This document shows, one piece after another, positions 1 to 9,803 of a stretch of DNA of 44,324 bases. The DNA comes from Pseudomonadota bacterium (GTDB lineage Bacteria; SZUA-182; DTGQ01). The first letter of the stretch is position 1. Each line of letters starts with the position of its first letter. The translations under genes and the position numbers were made by a program. The stretch spans positions 1 to 44,324 of the forward strand of contig DAOURK010000021.1 of assembly GCA_030625085.1 (NCBI GenBank). The letters run 5' to 3'. The notes below the pieces were generated by a model. The model was not told where the DNA came from. It was given only the letters and a program-made list of their open reading frames with translations, and did not search any database.

Positions 1-200
1 AGTAATTGCCAGTTAAAAATGAATGCCCTACTATTTTTAATAGGTTATACTGCTTTTCCCCCAAAAGAATGCGAAAAAATATTTTTATTACACCTCATAT
101 GCCCCGTATATATTGCTCTTTCTTTTCGTTCGTCAGAGCTGACTACAAATAAGCAATTATCATTATAAAAAATAGAGGGGTGTTGGCAAAAATTAAACGG
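1..200. other. AT-rich edge without a recognisable gene
   Basis: No open frame with a ribosome-binding site and recognisable protein is visible before the stop codon of the MFS gene. The DNA is AT-rich and would be downstream of that minus-strand gene. Confidence 0.4.
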
Positions 201-1487
201 TTATGTCTCGCTTTCCTCAGATAAGGTTTCCTTAATAAAAAGACTGGCCACAAAAGCGATTACACCGCAGATAAACATGGCTGTAAAGGCATGCTGATAC
301 CCGGATACAGTGAAGGCTTCGCCGTGTCTGCCACATTGTTCAAGCAAATATCCCATAAATGGTTGCAGAATGGCTCCGCCCAAGAAGGGAAAAAGATTAA
401 CCAGGCCGGTTGAGGTTCCGGCTATTTGAACTGGAAACAGTTCCTTGATTGATGTGAATCCAATAACCACAATGGCATTGGTAAAAACACCCATAAAAAA
501 ACAAAGCAGGTAAAGGACCGGGATCGATAGCCCATCGGTGTGGAAGGCCAAAATAGAGGTAATTGAAAGCGTTATTAAGCTGGCGATTACCAAAAGTGGC
601 TTCCGCGCCTTAAATATCCGGTTTGATAGAAAGCTCAAAAGCGGACTGCCCATTACCATGCCGATAGCTGACATCATTAAGATGTTGCCGGCCTGGGGTT
701 TGGTTAACCCATAGACTTGCATGAGATAAGGGCCTCCCCATAGTCCGATAAAAGCAAAAAATACGGCGCAGCCAAAAAAAAACCAGATGGCCAGTGGCCA
801 GAAAGGCCAATATCCCAATACCTTCTTAATGCCTTCCCATAATCCAATGGAAGATTGCTCGATTTTCGTGTTCTCCAAGGGTGAGGGCCAATTCATGACA
901 GCCGGACGATCTCTCACTATAAGCCAGAGTAGAAGGCTCAGGGCCAAGGTGACCAAACCTACAATAATAAATGAATAACGCCAGCCCACAGCTTTACTTA
1001 AATACGCTAAAGGGGATGTGGCGGTCAACGACCCAACGCCTCCCATGGCAACCAGGATTCCAGTCATATTGGCAAATTCATTTTTGCGAAACCACTCAGC
1101 TAAAATCTTCATGGTGGGAACAAACAGCATTGAAACACCAAGTCCTACTAAAGTTCGCCCGAGAATGGCCCAAAAAACTGAAGGAGCCCAGCCCAAAATA
1201 ATTGAACCCGCAAAAGCCACCATAAAAAAAGTAGTGATTGATTTACGAGGCCCCCAGGAATCAGCAAGAAGGCCTGCTGGAAGCTGCATCAGAGCGTAAG
1301 GATAAAAATATGCTGAGCCCAAAAGTCCCACTAAGACTCCACCGGCCTTGAGATCGCGCATCATGTCCTCAGCTACCACAGCCGGACATAATCGATGGAA
1401 GTAAACAAGCATGTAGCTTACAGCCAGAACAGAAAAAATAAGCCAGCGGTAGCGAAGGGCCTTGTTAAGGCCGTCAGATAGTTCCAT
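201..1487 (-). CDS. Major facilitator superfamily permease
   Basis: A 428-residue inner-membrane secondary transporter. The hydrophobic pattern fits 12 transmembrane helices. The MFS motif A is present in the loop between helices 2 and 3 (GLLADSWGPRK, about residues 74-84). The N-terminal part (YFHRLCPAV, then GWRYSF near helix 5) resembles the sugar-phosphate / organophosphate:phosphate antiporter-like branch (COG2271), but no substrate can be deduced. The ATG start is supported by GGAAAGGAAC just upstream. The gene stands alone: downstream is the window edge, and upstream is a gene-free, repeat-rich gap of about 850 bp. Family assignment is firm; substrate is unknown. Confidence 0.85.
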   Translation of the reverse strand: MELSDGLNKALRYRWLIFSVLAVSYMLVYFHRLCPAVVAEDMMRDLKAGGVLVGLLGSAYFYPYALMQLPAGLLADSWGPRKSITTFFMVAFAGSIILGWAPSVFWAILGRTLVGLGVSMLFVPTMKILAEWFRKNEFANMTGILVAMGGVGSLTATSPLAYLSKAVGWRYSFIIVGLVTLALSLLLWLIVRDRPAVMNWPSPLENTKIEQSSIGLWEGIKKVLGYWPFWPLAIWFFFGCAVFFAFIGLWGGPYLMQVYGLTKPQAGNILMMSAIGMVMGSPLLSFLSNRIFKARKPLLVIASLITLSITSILAFHTDGLSIPVLYLLCFFMGVFTNAIVVIGFTSIKELFPVQIAGTSTGLVNLFPFLGGAILQPFMGYLLEQCGRHGEAFTVSGYQHAFTAMFICGVIAFVASLFIKETLSEESET

Positions 1488-1610
1488 GTATGTTCCTTTC
1501 CAAAATTGCGCTCACCATTATTCCCGGGAAATAACCATATAACACTTTATAAAATACCATTTTTATCATTCTATACTCAGCGAGGGCATAAATTACGCTT
1601 TTTAAATTTC

Positions 1611-1684
1611 ACCACAGAGGACACAGAGAGCACAGAGTTTTAAATTTTATTACTGAACTCAGTGTCCTCTGCGTACTCTGTGGT
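1611..1684. repeat. CACAGAG-type inverted repeat
   Basis: Two arms of about 29 bases, beginning ACCACAGAGGACACAGAG and ending in its imperfect complement (GTACTCTGTGGT), are separated by a short AT-rich loop. The imperfect hairpin lies between the MFS gene and the next operon. Similar CACAGAG hairpins are common intergenic repeats in environmental bacteria (general knowledge). No coding function is seen. Confidence 0.7.
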
Positions 1685-1817
1685 TTATTTAGCAATTTTT
1701 GAAAATCACAATTATGGCCTTGCCAAGTATAAATGGCTCAGAGCCATGAGTGTTTGATTTGAGTAGAAGTGTATTTCAATAAGAAAAATATAATGTATTA
1801 CTAAATTTGTCAATTTA

Positions 1818-1935
1818 AATCATAATGGTCTCGTAAAAGGTCGTTTCGAGCAAATTTTTCATTTCGATCATAGAGAGAAATCTTATATTTTTCAGCATAT
1901 TGTGCAATATAGATTTTATAATATCTATTATAACC
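1818..1935. repeat. Degenerate copy of the R2 palindromic element
   Basis: It starts with AATGGTCTCGTAAAAGGTC, close to the termini of the elements near 15.5 and 22.0 kb. It continues with a CATTTCGATC...GAGAGAAATCTTATA core that those elements share. The second terminus is not recognisable, so this looks like a decayed or half copy. Confidence 0.5.
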
Positions 1936-2063
1936 CAGCGGCTTTTACCTATGATCTAGGTCTTGAAGCCTCCTTGGGGGGAATAATGAATTTTTGGATG
2001 GGTTTTTTTGAAAACCTTAACGAAGACGATGATCATAATTAATAGGGATAATTTATAATTTTT

Positions 2064-2136
2064 ATTTGGCGCAAGGCTTTAGCACTGCCAATATAATAAT
2101 AAGCATAAGGGGCTAAGCTAAGCTGAAGCCCTACGT
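2064..2136. repeat. R1-like AGGCTTTAGC repeat, degenerate
   Basis: GGCGCAAGGCTTTAGCACTG is followed about 30 bases later by GGGGCTAAGC and GAAGCCCTACG. This resembles the AGGGCTTTAGCCCT hairpins at 18.5, 22.8, 25.6 and 43.8 kb but is more diverged. A further partial copy (ACGCAGGGCTAAAAGCTCTA) lies at 2290-2310, in the leader of the next operon. Confidence 0.45.
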
Positions 2137-2184
2137 TCAATATTAATAAAATCCTTCCAAATAAACATATTTTCCATTCTTGAC

Positions 2185-2213
2185 TTGACCATAGCATCTG
2201 CCTGATGTATATT
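2185..2213 (+). promoter_or_regulatory. Candidate sigma-70 promoter for the permease operon
   Basis: TTGACC at 2185-2190 and TATATT at 2208-2213 are separated by 17 bases, about 130 bases before the first gene of the operon (2341). Assignment is by consensus match only. Confidence 0.35.
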
Positions 2214-2340
2214 CCTGAAATATATTTTTTTTAGACTGAAAACTATGAGGTTTTAGATATTAAGTTTTATACGCCAATTTTTTAGATTTAACGCAGGGCT
2301 AAAAGCTCTACTCTACTATTACCTTAATTAAGGAGCCTTT

Positions 2341-2499
2341 ATGGATGCTGATGGCATAGCAGGATGGATAATTATTGCGGCCGCTTTGGGATTTATTACC
2401 TACCTGCTTATATGGAGTCATTCAATGATTGAGCGTATTGCCAACAAAAAGCTTCGCTCGATCCGCGAAATCATGAAAAATTTACATAATGGAAGATAA
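2341..2499 (+). CDS. Small single-span membrane protein
   Basis: A 52-residue protein, preceded by AAGGAG seven bases before the ATG. Residues about 6-26 form one transmembrane helix (IAGWIIIAAALGFITYLLIW), followed by a basic amphipathic tail (RIANKKLRSIREIMK). Its last 11 bases overlap the start of the amino-acid permease gene, so the two are very probably translated as a coupled pair. A role as a small accessory subunit of the permease is inferred from this arrangement; I do not recognise the family. The good ribosome site and the overlap make it likely to be real. Confidence 0.65.
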   Translation: MDADGIAGWIIIAAALGFITYLLIWSHSMIERIANKKLRSIREIMKNLHNGR

Positions 2500-4756
2500 A
2501 TCCACAGTTTCAGCAGAACTTTCCCGAGAACTGGGCCTTTTCCCTATCACGATGATGGGGTTGGGTATGATGATTGGGGCTGGTGTTTTCCTCGGATTAG
2601 GTAATTCAATTTTTATCGCCGGACCAGGCGGCGGAATGCTTACCTTTGCACTGAATGGTGTTATAGCCATGTTTACAGCCATGTCCTATGCAGAGTTAAG
2701 CTCAGCCATTCCCCGCGCTGGTGGAGCTTATAATTATGCGCGTTTGGCATTTGGTCGGGGCACCAGCTTTATTGCCGGTTGGATGGAATGGTTTGCCTCA
2801 ACTGTTGCCGGAAGCCTCTATGCTGTAACCTTTGCCATTTACATGGTCCGGTATTTTGAGGGATTGGGAATACTTACCTGGGTGCCATTCTCCACAGTTA
2901 TTAATGAAAAAATCCTAGCCGTTATAATAGCCTGTTTTTTTCTTTATATTAATTATAAAGGGGCCTCTACAACCGGAAAAGTCGGCGCTATTTGTACCCT
3001 TGGACAAACGCTTTTCCTTGTCTTCATTGGTTTGGTCGGCATTTTTGTGGCCATAAAAGATCCTTCACGTTTACAAAATTTTTCTCCATTTTTACCCTAT
3101 GGCTGGTCAAAGCTCTTAGTTACTATGGGTTTTACTTATGTGGCTTTTGAGGGATATGAGGTCATTGCTCAGACCGGAGACGAAGCCATAGACCCAAGAC
3201 GTAATCTTCCCAAAGCCATGTTTTACTCTGTTTACATAGTAACCCTTACCTATATAGTCGTCTCATTTGCCACCTTGGTGGCCGTGAAAGCAGGATCACC
3301 CGGAGTAGTCGGAGCACCTTGGTTTTGGATCGGGCAATTTAAGGAAAGGGGTTTTGGCGAGGCTGTGTCCCGTCTGATGCCGGCGGGGAATTTTCTCTTG
3401 ACTCTGGCTGTGATATTTGCTTCAACCTCCGCCTTAAATGCCACCATATATTCGGCCACCAGAGCTTCATATGCCCTGGGTCGAGATCATATGTTGCCAA
3501 GCTTTTTTGCTAAAATTTCCAAAAAACGGAAAACTCCCTGGGCAGCCTTGATGATGACCGGTGCTGTACTTATCCTTGTGGCTACTGTCCTTCCCACTAT
3601 GGATGTGGCTTCAAGTGCGAGCATTTTGTTTCTCTTTTTATTTTTTTTAGTGAATATTTGCGTAATTAAGATTCGCTTGAATATGGCTGATGAATTGACC
3701 TATGGTTACATAATGCCATTTTTCCCTGTATTTCCGGTGATTGCCATTATTTGCCAGGCTGTTCTTGCCGTCTGGCTGGTACATATGAGCTTAATAGCTT
3801 GGATAGTATTGCCGGTTTGGATATGCAGCGGTATAGGAATTTATCATTTTTACTCGAAATATCGCGCTGTAACCACTGAAGACGAGATACAAATATTAGA
3901 AGAGGAAAAAGCCCCGGAAGGTGAAGGGAAAGAATACAGCATTATGGTCCCTGTGGCCAATCCCAAAAACGCGCTTGATATCGTGCGCACCACCTATATG
4001 CTTTGTGGCGCCAAGAAGGCCAGGGTTGAACTCCTCCACATGGTGCCGGTCCCTGACCAGGCTCCATTGACCAGCGCAGATGAATATATGTTGGAAGGGA
4101 AAGAAGGAATTGTTGAGGCCATGCTCTATCTGGCGCCTCTTTTCCCTCTGAGCACAACCATACGCTATTGTCGTAACATTGCTCGCGGCATTGTAAGCGC
4201 CGTTCGGGAAAAGAAAACCGATATGCTAATCATGGGATGGCACGGAAAAACAAAAACCTATGGATTTAATTTAGGCAGCACTGTTGATCCCATTATAGAG
4301 CGATCACCTTGTAATGTGGTAATATTAAAAAATATTGGCCGACGTAAATTTAAAAAAGTTCTTGTGCCTTTGGCCGGTGGGCCAAATGGAGCATTTGCCC
4401 TTGAAATCGCCAGTATTCTGGCTGAAAAAGATGACGGCCAAATTGTTATCTTCACCGTGACTGACGGCAGAAAGCCCTTTGATCCCAATCAATTTATGGA
4501 CGAACATCAAGACAAAATAAATCTTTCCCGGAAAAAAATTGCCATTAAAACAGCACATACTCACAAAGTTGCTCAAGCTATTTTAAAAGAATCAAAAAAT
4601 TATGACTTGATTGTGCTCGGCTATACAGGACGACCAATGATTTATCAGGTTGCCGGAAATTCAATACCTGAAATTGTGGCACGGAGAAGCACAACCCCTC
4701 TGCTTATAGCCAAAGCAGCGGGTGGAATCAGATCATGGATCCATCGATGGATTTAA
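2489..4756 (+). CDS. APC-superfamily amino-acid permease fused to two universal-stress domains
   Basis: A 755-residue protein. Residues 1 to about 460 are an amino acid-polyamine-organocation permease with about 12 membrane helices and a typical early motif (GLGMMIGAGVFLGLG). Residues about 475-755 are cytoplasmic and contain two UspA-like domains. The first ends with G-x2-G-x9-G-S (MGWHGKTKTYGFNLGST), the ATP-binding form of the USP loop. The second has a shorter, altered loop (LGYTGRPMIYQVAGNS), so it may not bind nucleotide. Permease-USP fusions are known; the USP part is thought to gate transport according to ATP or energy state. The start overlaps the upstream small membrane-protein gene and has only a weak ribosome site, which suggests translational coupling. 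The substrate is not determinable. Confidence 0.88.
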   Translation: MEDKSTVSAELSRELGLFPITMMGLGMMIGAGVFLGLGNSIFIAGPGGGMLTFALNGVIAMFTAMSYAELSSAIPRAGGAYNYARLAFGRGTSFIAGWMEWFASTVAGSLYAVTFAIYMVRYFEGLGILTWVPFSTVINEKILAVIIACFFLYINYKGASTTGKVGAICTLGQTLFLVFIGLVGIFVAIKDPSRLQNFSPFLPYGWSKLLVTMGFTYVAFEGYEVIAQTGDEAIDPRRNLPKAMFYSVYIVTLTYIVVSFATLVAVKAGSPGVVGAPWFWIGQFKERGFGEAVSRLMPAGNFLLTLAVIFASTSALNATIYSATRASYALGRDHMLPSFFAKISKKRKTPWAALMMTGAVLILVATVLPTMDVASSASILFLFLFFLVNICVIKIRLNMADELTYGYIMPFFPVFPVIAIICQAVLAVWLVHMSLIAWIVLPVWICSGIGIYHFYSKYRAVTTEDEIQILEEEKAPEGEGKEYSIMVPVANPKNALDIVRTTYMLCGAKKARVELLHMVPVPDQAPLTSADEYMLEGKEGIVEAMLYLAPLFPLSTTIRYCRNIARGIVSAVREKKTDMLIMGWHGKTKTYGFNLGSTVDPIIERSPCNVVILKNIGRRKFKKVLVPLAGGPNGAFALEIASILAEKDDGQIVIFTVTDGRKPFDPNQFMDEHQDKINLSRKKIAIKTAHTHKVAQAILKESKNYDLIVLGYTGRPMIYQVAGNSIPEIVARRSTTPLLIAKAAGGIRSWIHRWI

Positions 4757-5071
4757 TATCCATATAGCTTCTATTGCATTGTTTTATTAATCAATACCCA
4801 TAAATTTCTCCTCAACCAAGACTAAACTCTTTATTTTTTAATAGCTTTTTTAGATAAAAAATTGCAAAATCCCATACCCTTCGCTTCTCTTTTTAATATT
4901 TTATTTTGTTCATAAATGTAATAGAATAAAGTAAGTAAGCACAAAAACAAAAATTATAAATGTTCAAAATTTTAGGCGTATTGTTATTTATGGAGCATAG
5001 GGGTTTTTTTCAAGAAACATTTCAACAGTGACACTTTACATAACAGAATTGCAGATATAAAGAGAACAATA
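4757..5071. other. Gene-free AT-rich spacer
   Basis: No open frame, strong hairpin or repeat shared with the rest of the window was noticed between the permease and the M48 protease gene. It presumably carries the promoter of the latter. Confidence 0.4.
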
Positions 5072-6475
5072 ATGAAAAGAAAAAATAGAGGTAATTTAAT
5101 AATTTTTTGCTGCCTGTGTCTTTTTTTCTCTAATTGCTCGATGCATCGTCCCATTCACGATGCGCATGTTGACACTTCTTCTGAGTCAGGTAAACCATCG
5201 GACTCTGATAAACTTCCTGAATCAAGAAAACCTCCTGAAGTAGAATTAGGAAAAAAAATCTTTGAAGAGCTCAAACAGCAATTAGAATTTACTGATAATC
5301 CCCTAATCCAAGCTTATGTTAATCGAATTGGGGAAAAAATTTTACATCAGGTCCCACCCAATCGCTTTGATTTTCGATATTTTGTAATAAAATCAGATCA
5401 ATTAAATGCCTTTGCTCTGCCCAATGGACATATATGTTTTACTGAGCGTCTTCTCAATTCAGTGAGATCTGAAGATGAACTTGCTTTTGTATTATGCCAC
5501 GAAACCGCCCATGTTACTCAAACTCATTTTCGAAGATTGATGAGTAAAAAGTCTAAAGTTGATATAGCAACTATGGCCGCTATGGTAGCGGGTATACTTG
5601 TTGCCAAAGATAGTGAAGTGATGACAGCCATTCAGGCATTTAGCCTGGGTACTAATCAAACTTTTCTTCTTAAATATAGCAGAGAATTTGAAAATGAAGC
5701 AGATGGGGTGGGATTTAAATATTTTACCGGGGCTGGATATCGAGCCCAGGGGGCTATTGATTTTATGAGAACACTTCAAAGACTCGAGCGAATCACCATT
5801 GTGCCTCCAGCCTACCTTTCTACCCACCCTCCTACAAACGCTCGAATTTATCACCTGGAACAACTTAATAAAAAAAAGAAGGCTTCACCCTCAAAGACGC
5901 AAAGCATTGGCAATTTTCGTCGATTCCAAATTTGGAACCGAATTGAAACCGAATACCCTCAGGATTATCTCCACGATCTCCAACAAGATTATAAAACCAA
6001 CCCTCAAAACCCTGATGTCCTCTATGGACTGGCTATGGTTTATGAAAAGCTTGGTAACACAAAAGAATCAATTAATTTTTTTCAAAAATGCCTCAAACTA
6101 AATCCCCATGATATTGATGCACTCCGTGATTTTGGAATCTTTCTCTTTCGCCGGAATAAATATGCCGAAGCGGAAAAATATCTGGAACAAGCAACAAAAA
6201 TTGACCTCGTGGGGTTTTTAGCTTTTCATTATTTGGGTAGGAGCCAATATAAAAAAGGACAACCTGAAAAGGCTATCGCTAACCTGACACAATCTAAAAA
6301 ATTGGAGCCATCTTTTCCGGGAAACTATTACTTTCTTGGTTCAATTTATCAACAAAAGGGGCAGTTAAAAAAGGCCCATAAAAATTTTGGTAAGCATTTT
6401 TCTCTTAAAGGTAATAAAAAAGCCGCTGAATTTCATTTCAAAGAAGCAAAAAAAATAAATAAAAATCCCGCCTAA
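5072..6475 (+). CDS. M48-family zinc metalloprotease lipoprotein with C-terminal TPRs (BepA-like)
   Basis: A 467-residue protein. The N-terminus is a lipoprotein signal with basic residues, a hydrophobic stretch and a lipobox ending in Cys (FFSNC, Cys22), so it is probably anchored to the outer membrane. The peptidase M48 domain spans about 55-270 with zinc motif HETAH (His143, Glu144, His147) and the downstream third-ligand region FENEADGVG. Residues about 290-460 hold roughly four tetratricopeptide repeats. This is the BepA/YfgC/LoiP layout, which in other bacteria assists or degrades misassembled outer-membrane proteins. The low-complexity Ser/Pro/Lys spacer after the lipobox looks like a tether. 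It stands alone, upstream of the secreted propeller genes. The ribosome site is weak (AAGAGAACAATA). Confidence 0.87.
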   Translation: MKRKNRGNLIIFCCLCLFFSNCSMHRPIHDAHVDTSSESGKPSDSDKLPESRKPPEVELGKKIFEELKQQLEFTDNPLIQAYVNRIGEKILHQVPPNRFDFRYFVIKSDQLNAFALPNGHICFTERLLNSVRSEDELAFVLCHETAHVTQTHFRRLMSKKSKVDIATMAAMVAGILVAKDSEVMTAIQAFSLGTNQTFLLKYSREFENEADGVGFKYFTGAGYRAQGAIDFMRTLQRLERITIVPPAYLSTHPPTNARIYHLEQLNKKKKASPSKTQSIGNFRRFQIWNRIETEYPQDYLHDLQQDYKTNPQNPDVLYGLAMVYEKLGNTKESINFFQKCLKLNPHDIDALRDFGIFLFRRNKYAEAEKYLEQATKIDLVGFLAFHYLGRSQYKKGQPEKAIANLTQSKKLEPSFPGNYYFLGSIYQQKGQLKKAHKNFGKHFSLKGNKKAAEFHFKEAKKINKNPA

Positions 6476-6522
6476 ACATCAAAATTTCTCTCTACTCTTA
6501 TCTTTTTTCTCTATTTTTTATT

Positions 6523-6686
6523 AAATTAGACAGGATCTACAGGATTTATGAGATTTTTTTATCCTGTTCAATCCGGTTTATCCTGTCTAAACACTCATGA
6601 ACGAGTTGTTCGCCCCCGAGGATAAAAAATCCGATTTTTTCAGTGAAGTCTGTTTTTCAAAATGCGTTTTCATGGTAAAAAATTAA
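6523..6686 (+). repeat. R3 dispersed repeat, copy 1, with mini-ORF
   Basis: About 165 bases resemble 18768-18944 in the same orientation. Both contain TTTATCCTGTCTAAAC, then CTCATGAACGA, then TTTTTCAAAATGCGTTTTCA. The first part is itself a hairpin (ACAGGAT...ATCCTGT). From 6597 to 6686 the copy encodes a 29-residue frame starting MNELF, and the second copy keeps the same frame. No ribosome site precedes it, so I list it as a repeat rather than a gene. Confidence 0.65.
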
Positions 6687-6831
6687 TAAGTTTATCATTT
6701 CTATGCTTCTCAAAATGATACTTAAAATTATAGAGACATATGTAATGGAATAATCTATAAAATACGAATAGATATAATATATTATGTATTATTTTTTAAC
6801 TTTATAACCAAAAGAGGAATAAGAAAATTTT

Positions 6832-8188
6832 ATGGGGAAATTTATTGTTGGAATCAAAATCTTTTTAAGTTCCCTCCTATTAATCGCTATCATTTATCAT
6901 TACGCAAATGCAGAATCCTGGAAAAAAGTAGCGTCAATGGGTTTTGATGACCCGAGAAATGATTATGCCTGGTGTATGGAAACCTTTAAAGGCAAAATAT
7001 ACGTGGGTACGCTTAATGGCTTGGGGGGAGCAGAAATATGTTCCAGTTTCCAGGGAGAAGTGGGGACATGGGAGATGGTTTATGATACTCGTCCTCTTTC
7101 TAATAGGCATACGTTGCCTTTATAACGATAGAGACATGTATTTATATGCCAGCTCTTTAAATTTACAGGGGGCCCAAATATTACGATCAACTGATGGTGA
7201 AATTTGGGAAACACTTCTTAAAAATGGATTTGGGGATAAAAGGAATACTACCATTCGATGTATCACTCGATTTAGAGAATATCTCTATGCAGGAATGGGA
7301 AATAACGGTGCCAAACTTTATCGAAGCATTGACGGATCAAACTGGACACAAGTTTATACCAATCCAAGTTTTGAATCTACAAAGGTAGTTGACCCGGAAA
7401 CAAATAACGAGGTCATTAATAATGTAATGATAGGTGAACTAAAAGTCTTTAATGGTTATTTATATGCCTTTACCTGGACAATGGATATTGATCCTAAGGC
7501 TTTGAAAAAAATTATTGATATAGACGACGTCCCAAACCCAAATACACCCTATTTTCCACCAACGCCCGGGGCCTTCGAGGTATGGCGAAGCCATGATGGA
7601 GTTAACTGGGAAAAGGTAGTGGGAAAAAATGATATCTATGATAATGGTCTAGGATTTTGTTTTTATGATCATGAAAATTTGCACAATGACGCGGTCACCT
7701 CAGTAACCATTTTTAAAGGCCAGCTATATCTGGGAACAGCCAATTCCTGGAAAAAATCCTCTATCTGGAGAACATCTGAGGGGACCCATTGGGAAAAGGT
7801 CCTAGATTTTTTTAAATTAGGAGAAGAATACAATTATTACATTTGGCGCATGATTTCTTTTAATAATCGCCTCTTTATCGGCACCATGAATACCGGTCCT
7901 TCACTAGATTCGGATTCAACCGGCGCCCAAATCTGGGTTTCCGATTCCGGTGAAACCGGCAGTTTCACTAATCTTATCCACAATGGTTTTGATGGTGAAA
8001 CCATTACTGTTATGGACAGAATAATACCAAAAAATATAGGTATTCGTTGTATTACCGAGTTCAATGGCCATCTATTTGTAGGCACGGCAACAATTTTTAG
8101 TATTCCCGTGCAAAAATCCAAAGGAAAACGTGGAATGACTATTGCCGGCAAAAATATTGGCTGTGAAATATGGAAAATGGTTCCATGA
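6832..8188 (+). pseudogene. Secreted Asp-box beta-propeller paralog 1, frameshifted
   Basis: First of three tandem paralogs. The start (AGAGGAATAAG upstream) encodes a Sec signal peptide ending ANA-ES and the family opening (PRNDYAW). The first frame stops at 7125. The rest of the protein continues in another frame to 8188 and ends with the family signature GCEIWKMVP. Against the paralogs, which read N-F/L-G-I/V-R-C-L-Y, the junction is at about 7100-7106. There the DNA reads AATAGGCATACG, whereas AATATAGGCATACG would restore N-I-G-I-R, so loss of one TA dinucleotide explains it. The downstream half contains intact Asp-box-like motifs (RSTDGEIW, RSIDGSNW, RSHDGVNW). It is either a recent pseudogene or a sequencing/assembly error. 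Confidence 0.75.
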
Positions 8189-8426
8189 ATTACCAGAAAA
8201 TAAAAATTTGATATAAAAAATTATTATTTTATATAACAGCTAAACAGAGTTAGACAGCTAATGAGGTTATTACTTTTAATTTTGAATTACTGATCGGCTG
8301 GGAAACCGAAAAAAATTGGGGATTCCTAGTCTTTAAATTGTATAGCATGGAATTATCAAAACCAGTATGAAAGTTTGGAGGCAACAAATTTAGGCATCGA
8401 ATAAATTTTATTACAAGGAGAAAAAT

Positions 8427-9803
8427 ATGAAGAGATTGATCAAATCATTACTGTTAATTATTTTTTTTATCCTTCTTCTTTCTCATAATTCTCATGCAGA
8501 AATCTTGGAGAAGGTTATTGATATGGGATTCGGCAATCCGAGAAATGATTATGCCTGGAGCATGACAACCTATAAAGACAAATTATATGTCGGAACACTT
8601 AATACCTATGGTGGGGCACAAATTTGGCGTAGTGAAAGCGGTGAGCAGGATTCCTGGCACAGGGTCGGACCCCGATTCAGTCGCAATTTAGGGGTAAGGT
8701 GCTTGTATGCCGATGGTGATCGGGCTATATATGCCTGTACATCAAATAACTTAGGGGCCCAAATTCTCAGGTCGGAAAATGGGGAAATATGGACCTCTGT
8801 TGTAAAAAAAGGGTTCGACAATATGAGGAATTCCACCATCAGATGCATGATGAGATATAAGGATTATCTTTATGCAGGATGTGGATGTAACGGTGCCAAA
8901 TTCTATCGAAGCAAAAATGGATTTAATTGGGAATTAGTTGAGACCAATCCATCCTTTGAATCTACACAAATAAAAATTCCCGGCACTAGCAAACCGATCA
9001 TCAATAACACCATGATTGGAGAGCTGGCTGTTTTTAATAATGATCTTTATGCCTTCACCTGGACCAAAGACGCTGATCCCCGCAGCATGCTGGTAAGTTT
9101 AAGAAATCTTAATATACGAGAAAATTTTCGGGAATTAGGCGACTTTTTTCTTTTTCCGGCGCCTGGGGCCTTTGAAGTATGGAGAAGCAATGATGGTATA
9201 AATTGGGAAAAGGTCGTGGGCAAGAATGATTTATATGGGAATGGATTAGGTTTCAGTCGTCATAATCCTGATAATCTAAATAATGATATGGTGACCTCAG
9301 TAACTATTTTCCAAGGACAGTTATATTTAGGAACGGAACATGACTTTGGGAAAACCAGTATTTGGAGGACATCTGAGGGTACCAGGTGGGAGAAGGTTCT
9401 TGATTTTTACGAATTGGGTGAAAAATTTAATTACTATGTGTGGCGTCTCATGCCCTTCAACGGTAAATTGTATGTGGGGACTGCAAATTTGGGATCATGC
9501 AAAAGCAGTGGTGTAACCGGAGCTCAAATATGGGTATCCGATTCCGGTGCTGCAGGGACTTTTTATAATCTTGTCCACAATGGCCTGGATGGAGAAAAGG
9601 TCAATGTTATGGGAATTGAAATACCCAAAAATTATGGCATCCGCTCATTAGCCAATTTTCGTAACATGCTCTTCATAGGTACAGCTACCTTATTAGATTA
9701 TCCTGTGCGGAAATCCAGCCCATCTGAAAATATGAGAAGAAGCCGTATGAACCTTGGAAGTAGTACAAAAGTTGGTTGTGAAATTTGGAAAATGATCCCA
9801 TGA
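8427..9803 (+). CDS. Secreted Asp-box-like beta-propeller protein, paralog 2
   Basis: A 458-residue protein with a clear Sec signal peptide (cleavage about residue 24, SHA-EI) and a strong ribosome site (AAGGAG, 7 bases from the ATG). The mature part is built of repeats of the form LYVGT...GAQIWRS..G..W. These carry degenerate Asp-box/BNR motifs (RSENGEIW, RSKNGFNW, RSNDGINW, RTSEGTRW), typical of blades in sialidase-like or sortilin-like propellers. The C-terminus (LFIGTAT...GCEIWKMIP) matches the paralogs and may close the propeller with the N-terminal strand. Exported to periplasm or outside. No catalytic residues could be identified, so enzyme and binding roles both remain open. The neighbours on either side are paralogs. 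Confidence 0.8.
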   Translation: MKRLIKSLLLIIFFILLLSHNSHAEILEKVIDMGFGNPRNDYAWSMTTYKDKLYVGTLNTYGGAQIWRSESGEQDSWHRVGPRFSRNLGVRCLYADGDRAIYACTSNNLGAQILRSENGEIWTSVVKKGFDNMRNSTIRCMMRYKDYLYAGCGCNGAKFYRSKNGFNWELVETNPSFESTQIKIPGTSKPIINNTMIGELAVFNNDLYAFTWTKDADPRSMLVSLRNLNIRENFRELGDFFLFPAPGAFEVWRSNDGINWEKVVGKNDLYGNGLGFSRHNPDNLNNDMVTSVTIFQGQLYLGTEHDFGKTSIWRTSEGTRWEKVLDFYELGEKFNYYVWRLMPFNGKLYVGTANLGSCKSSGVTGAQIWVSDSGAAGTFYNLVHNGLDGEKVNVMGIEIPKNYGIRSLANFRNMLFIGTATLLDYPVRKSSPSENMRRSRMNLGSSTKVGCEIWKMIP

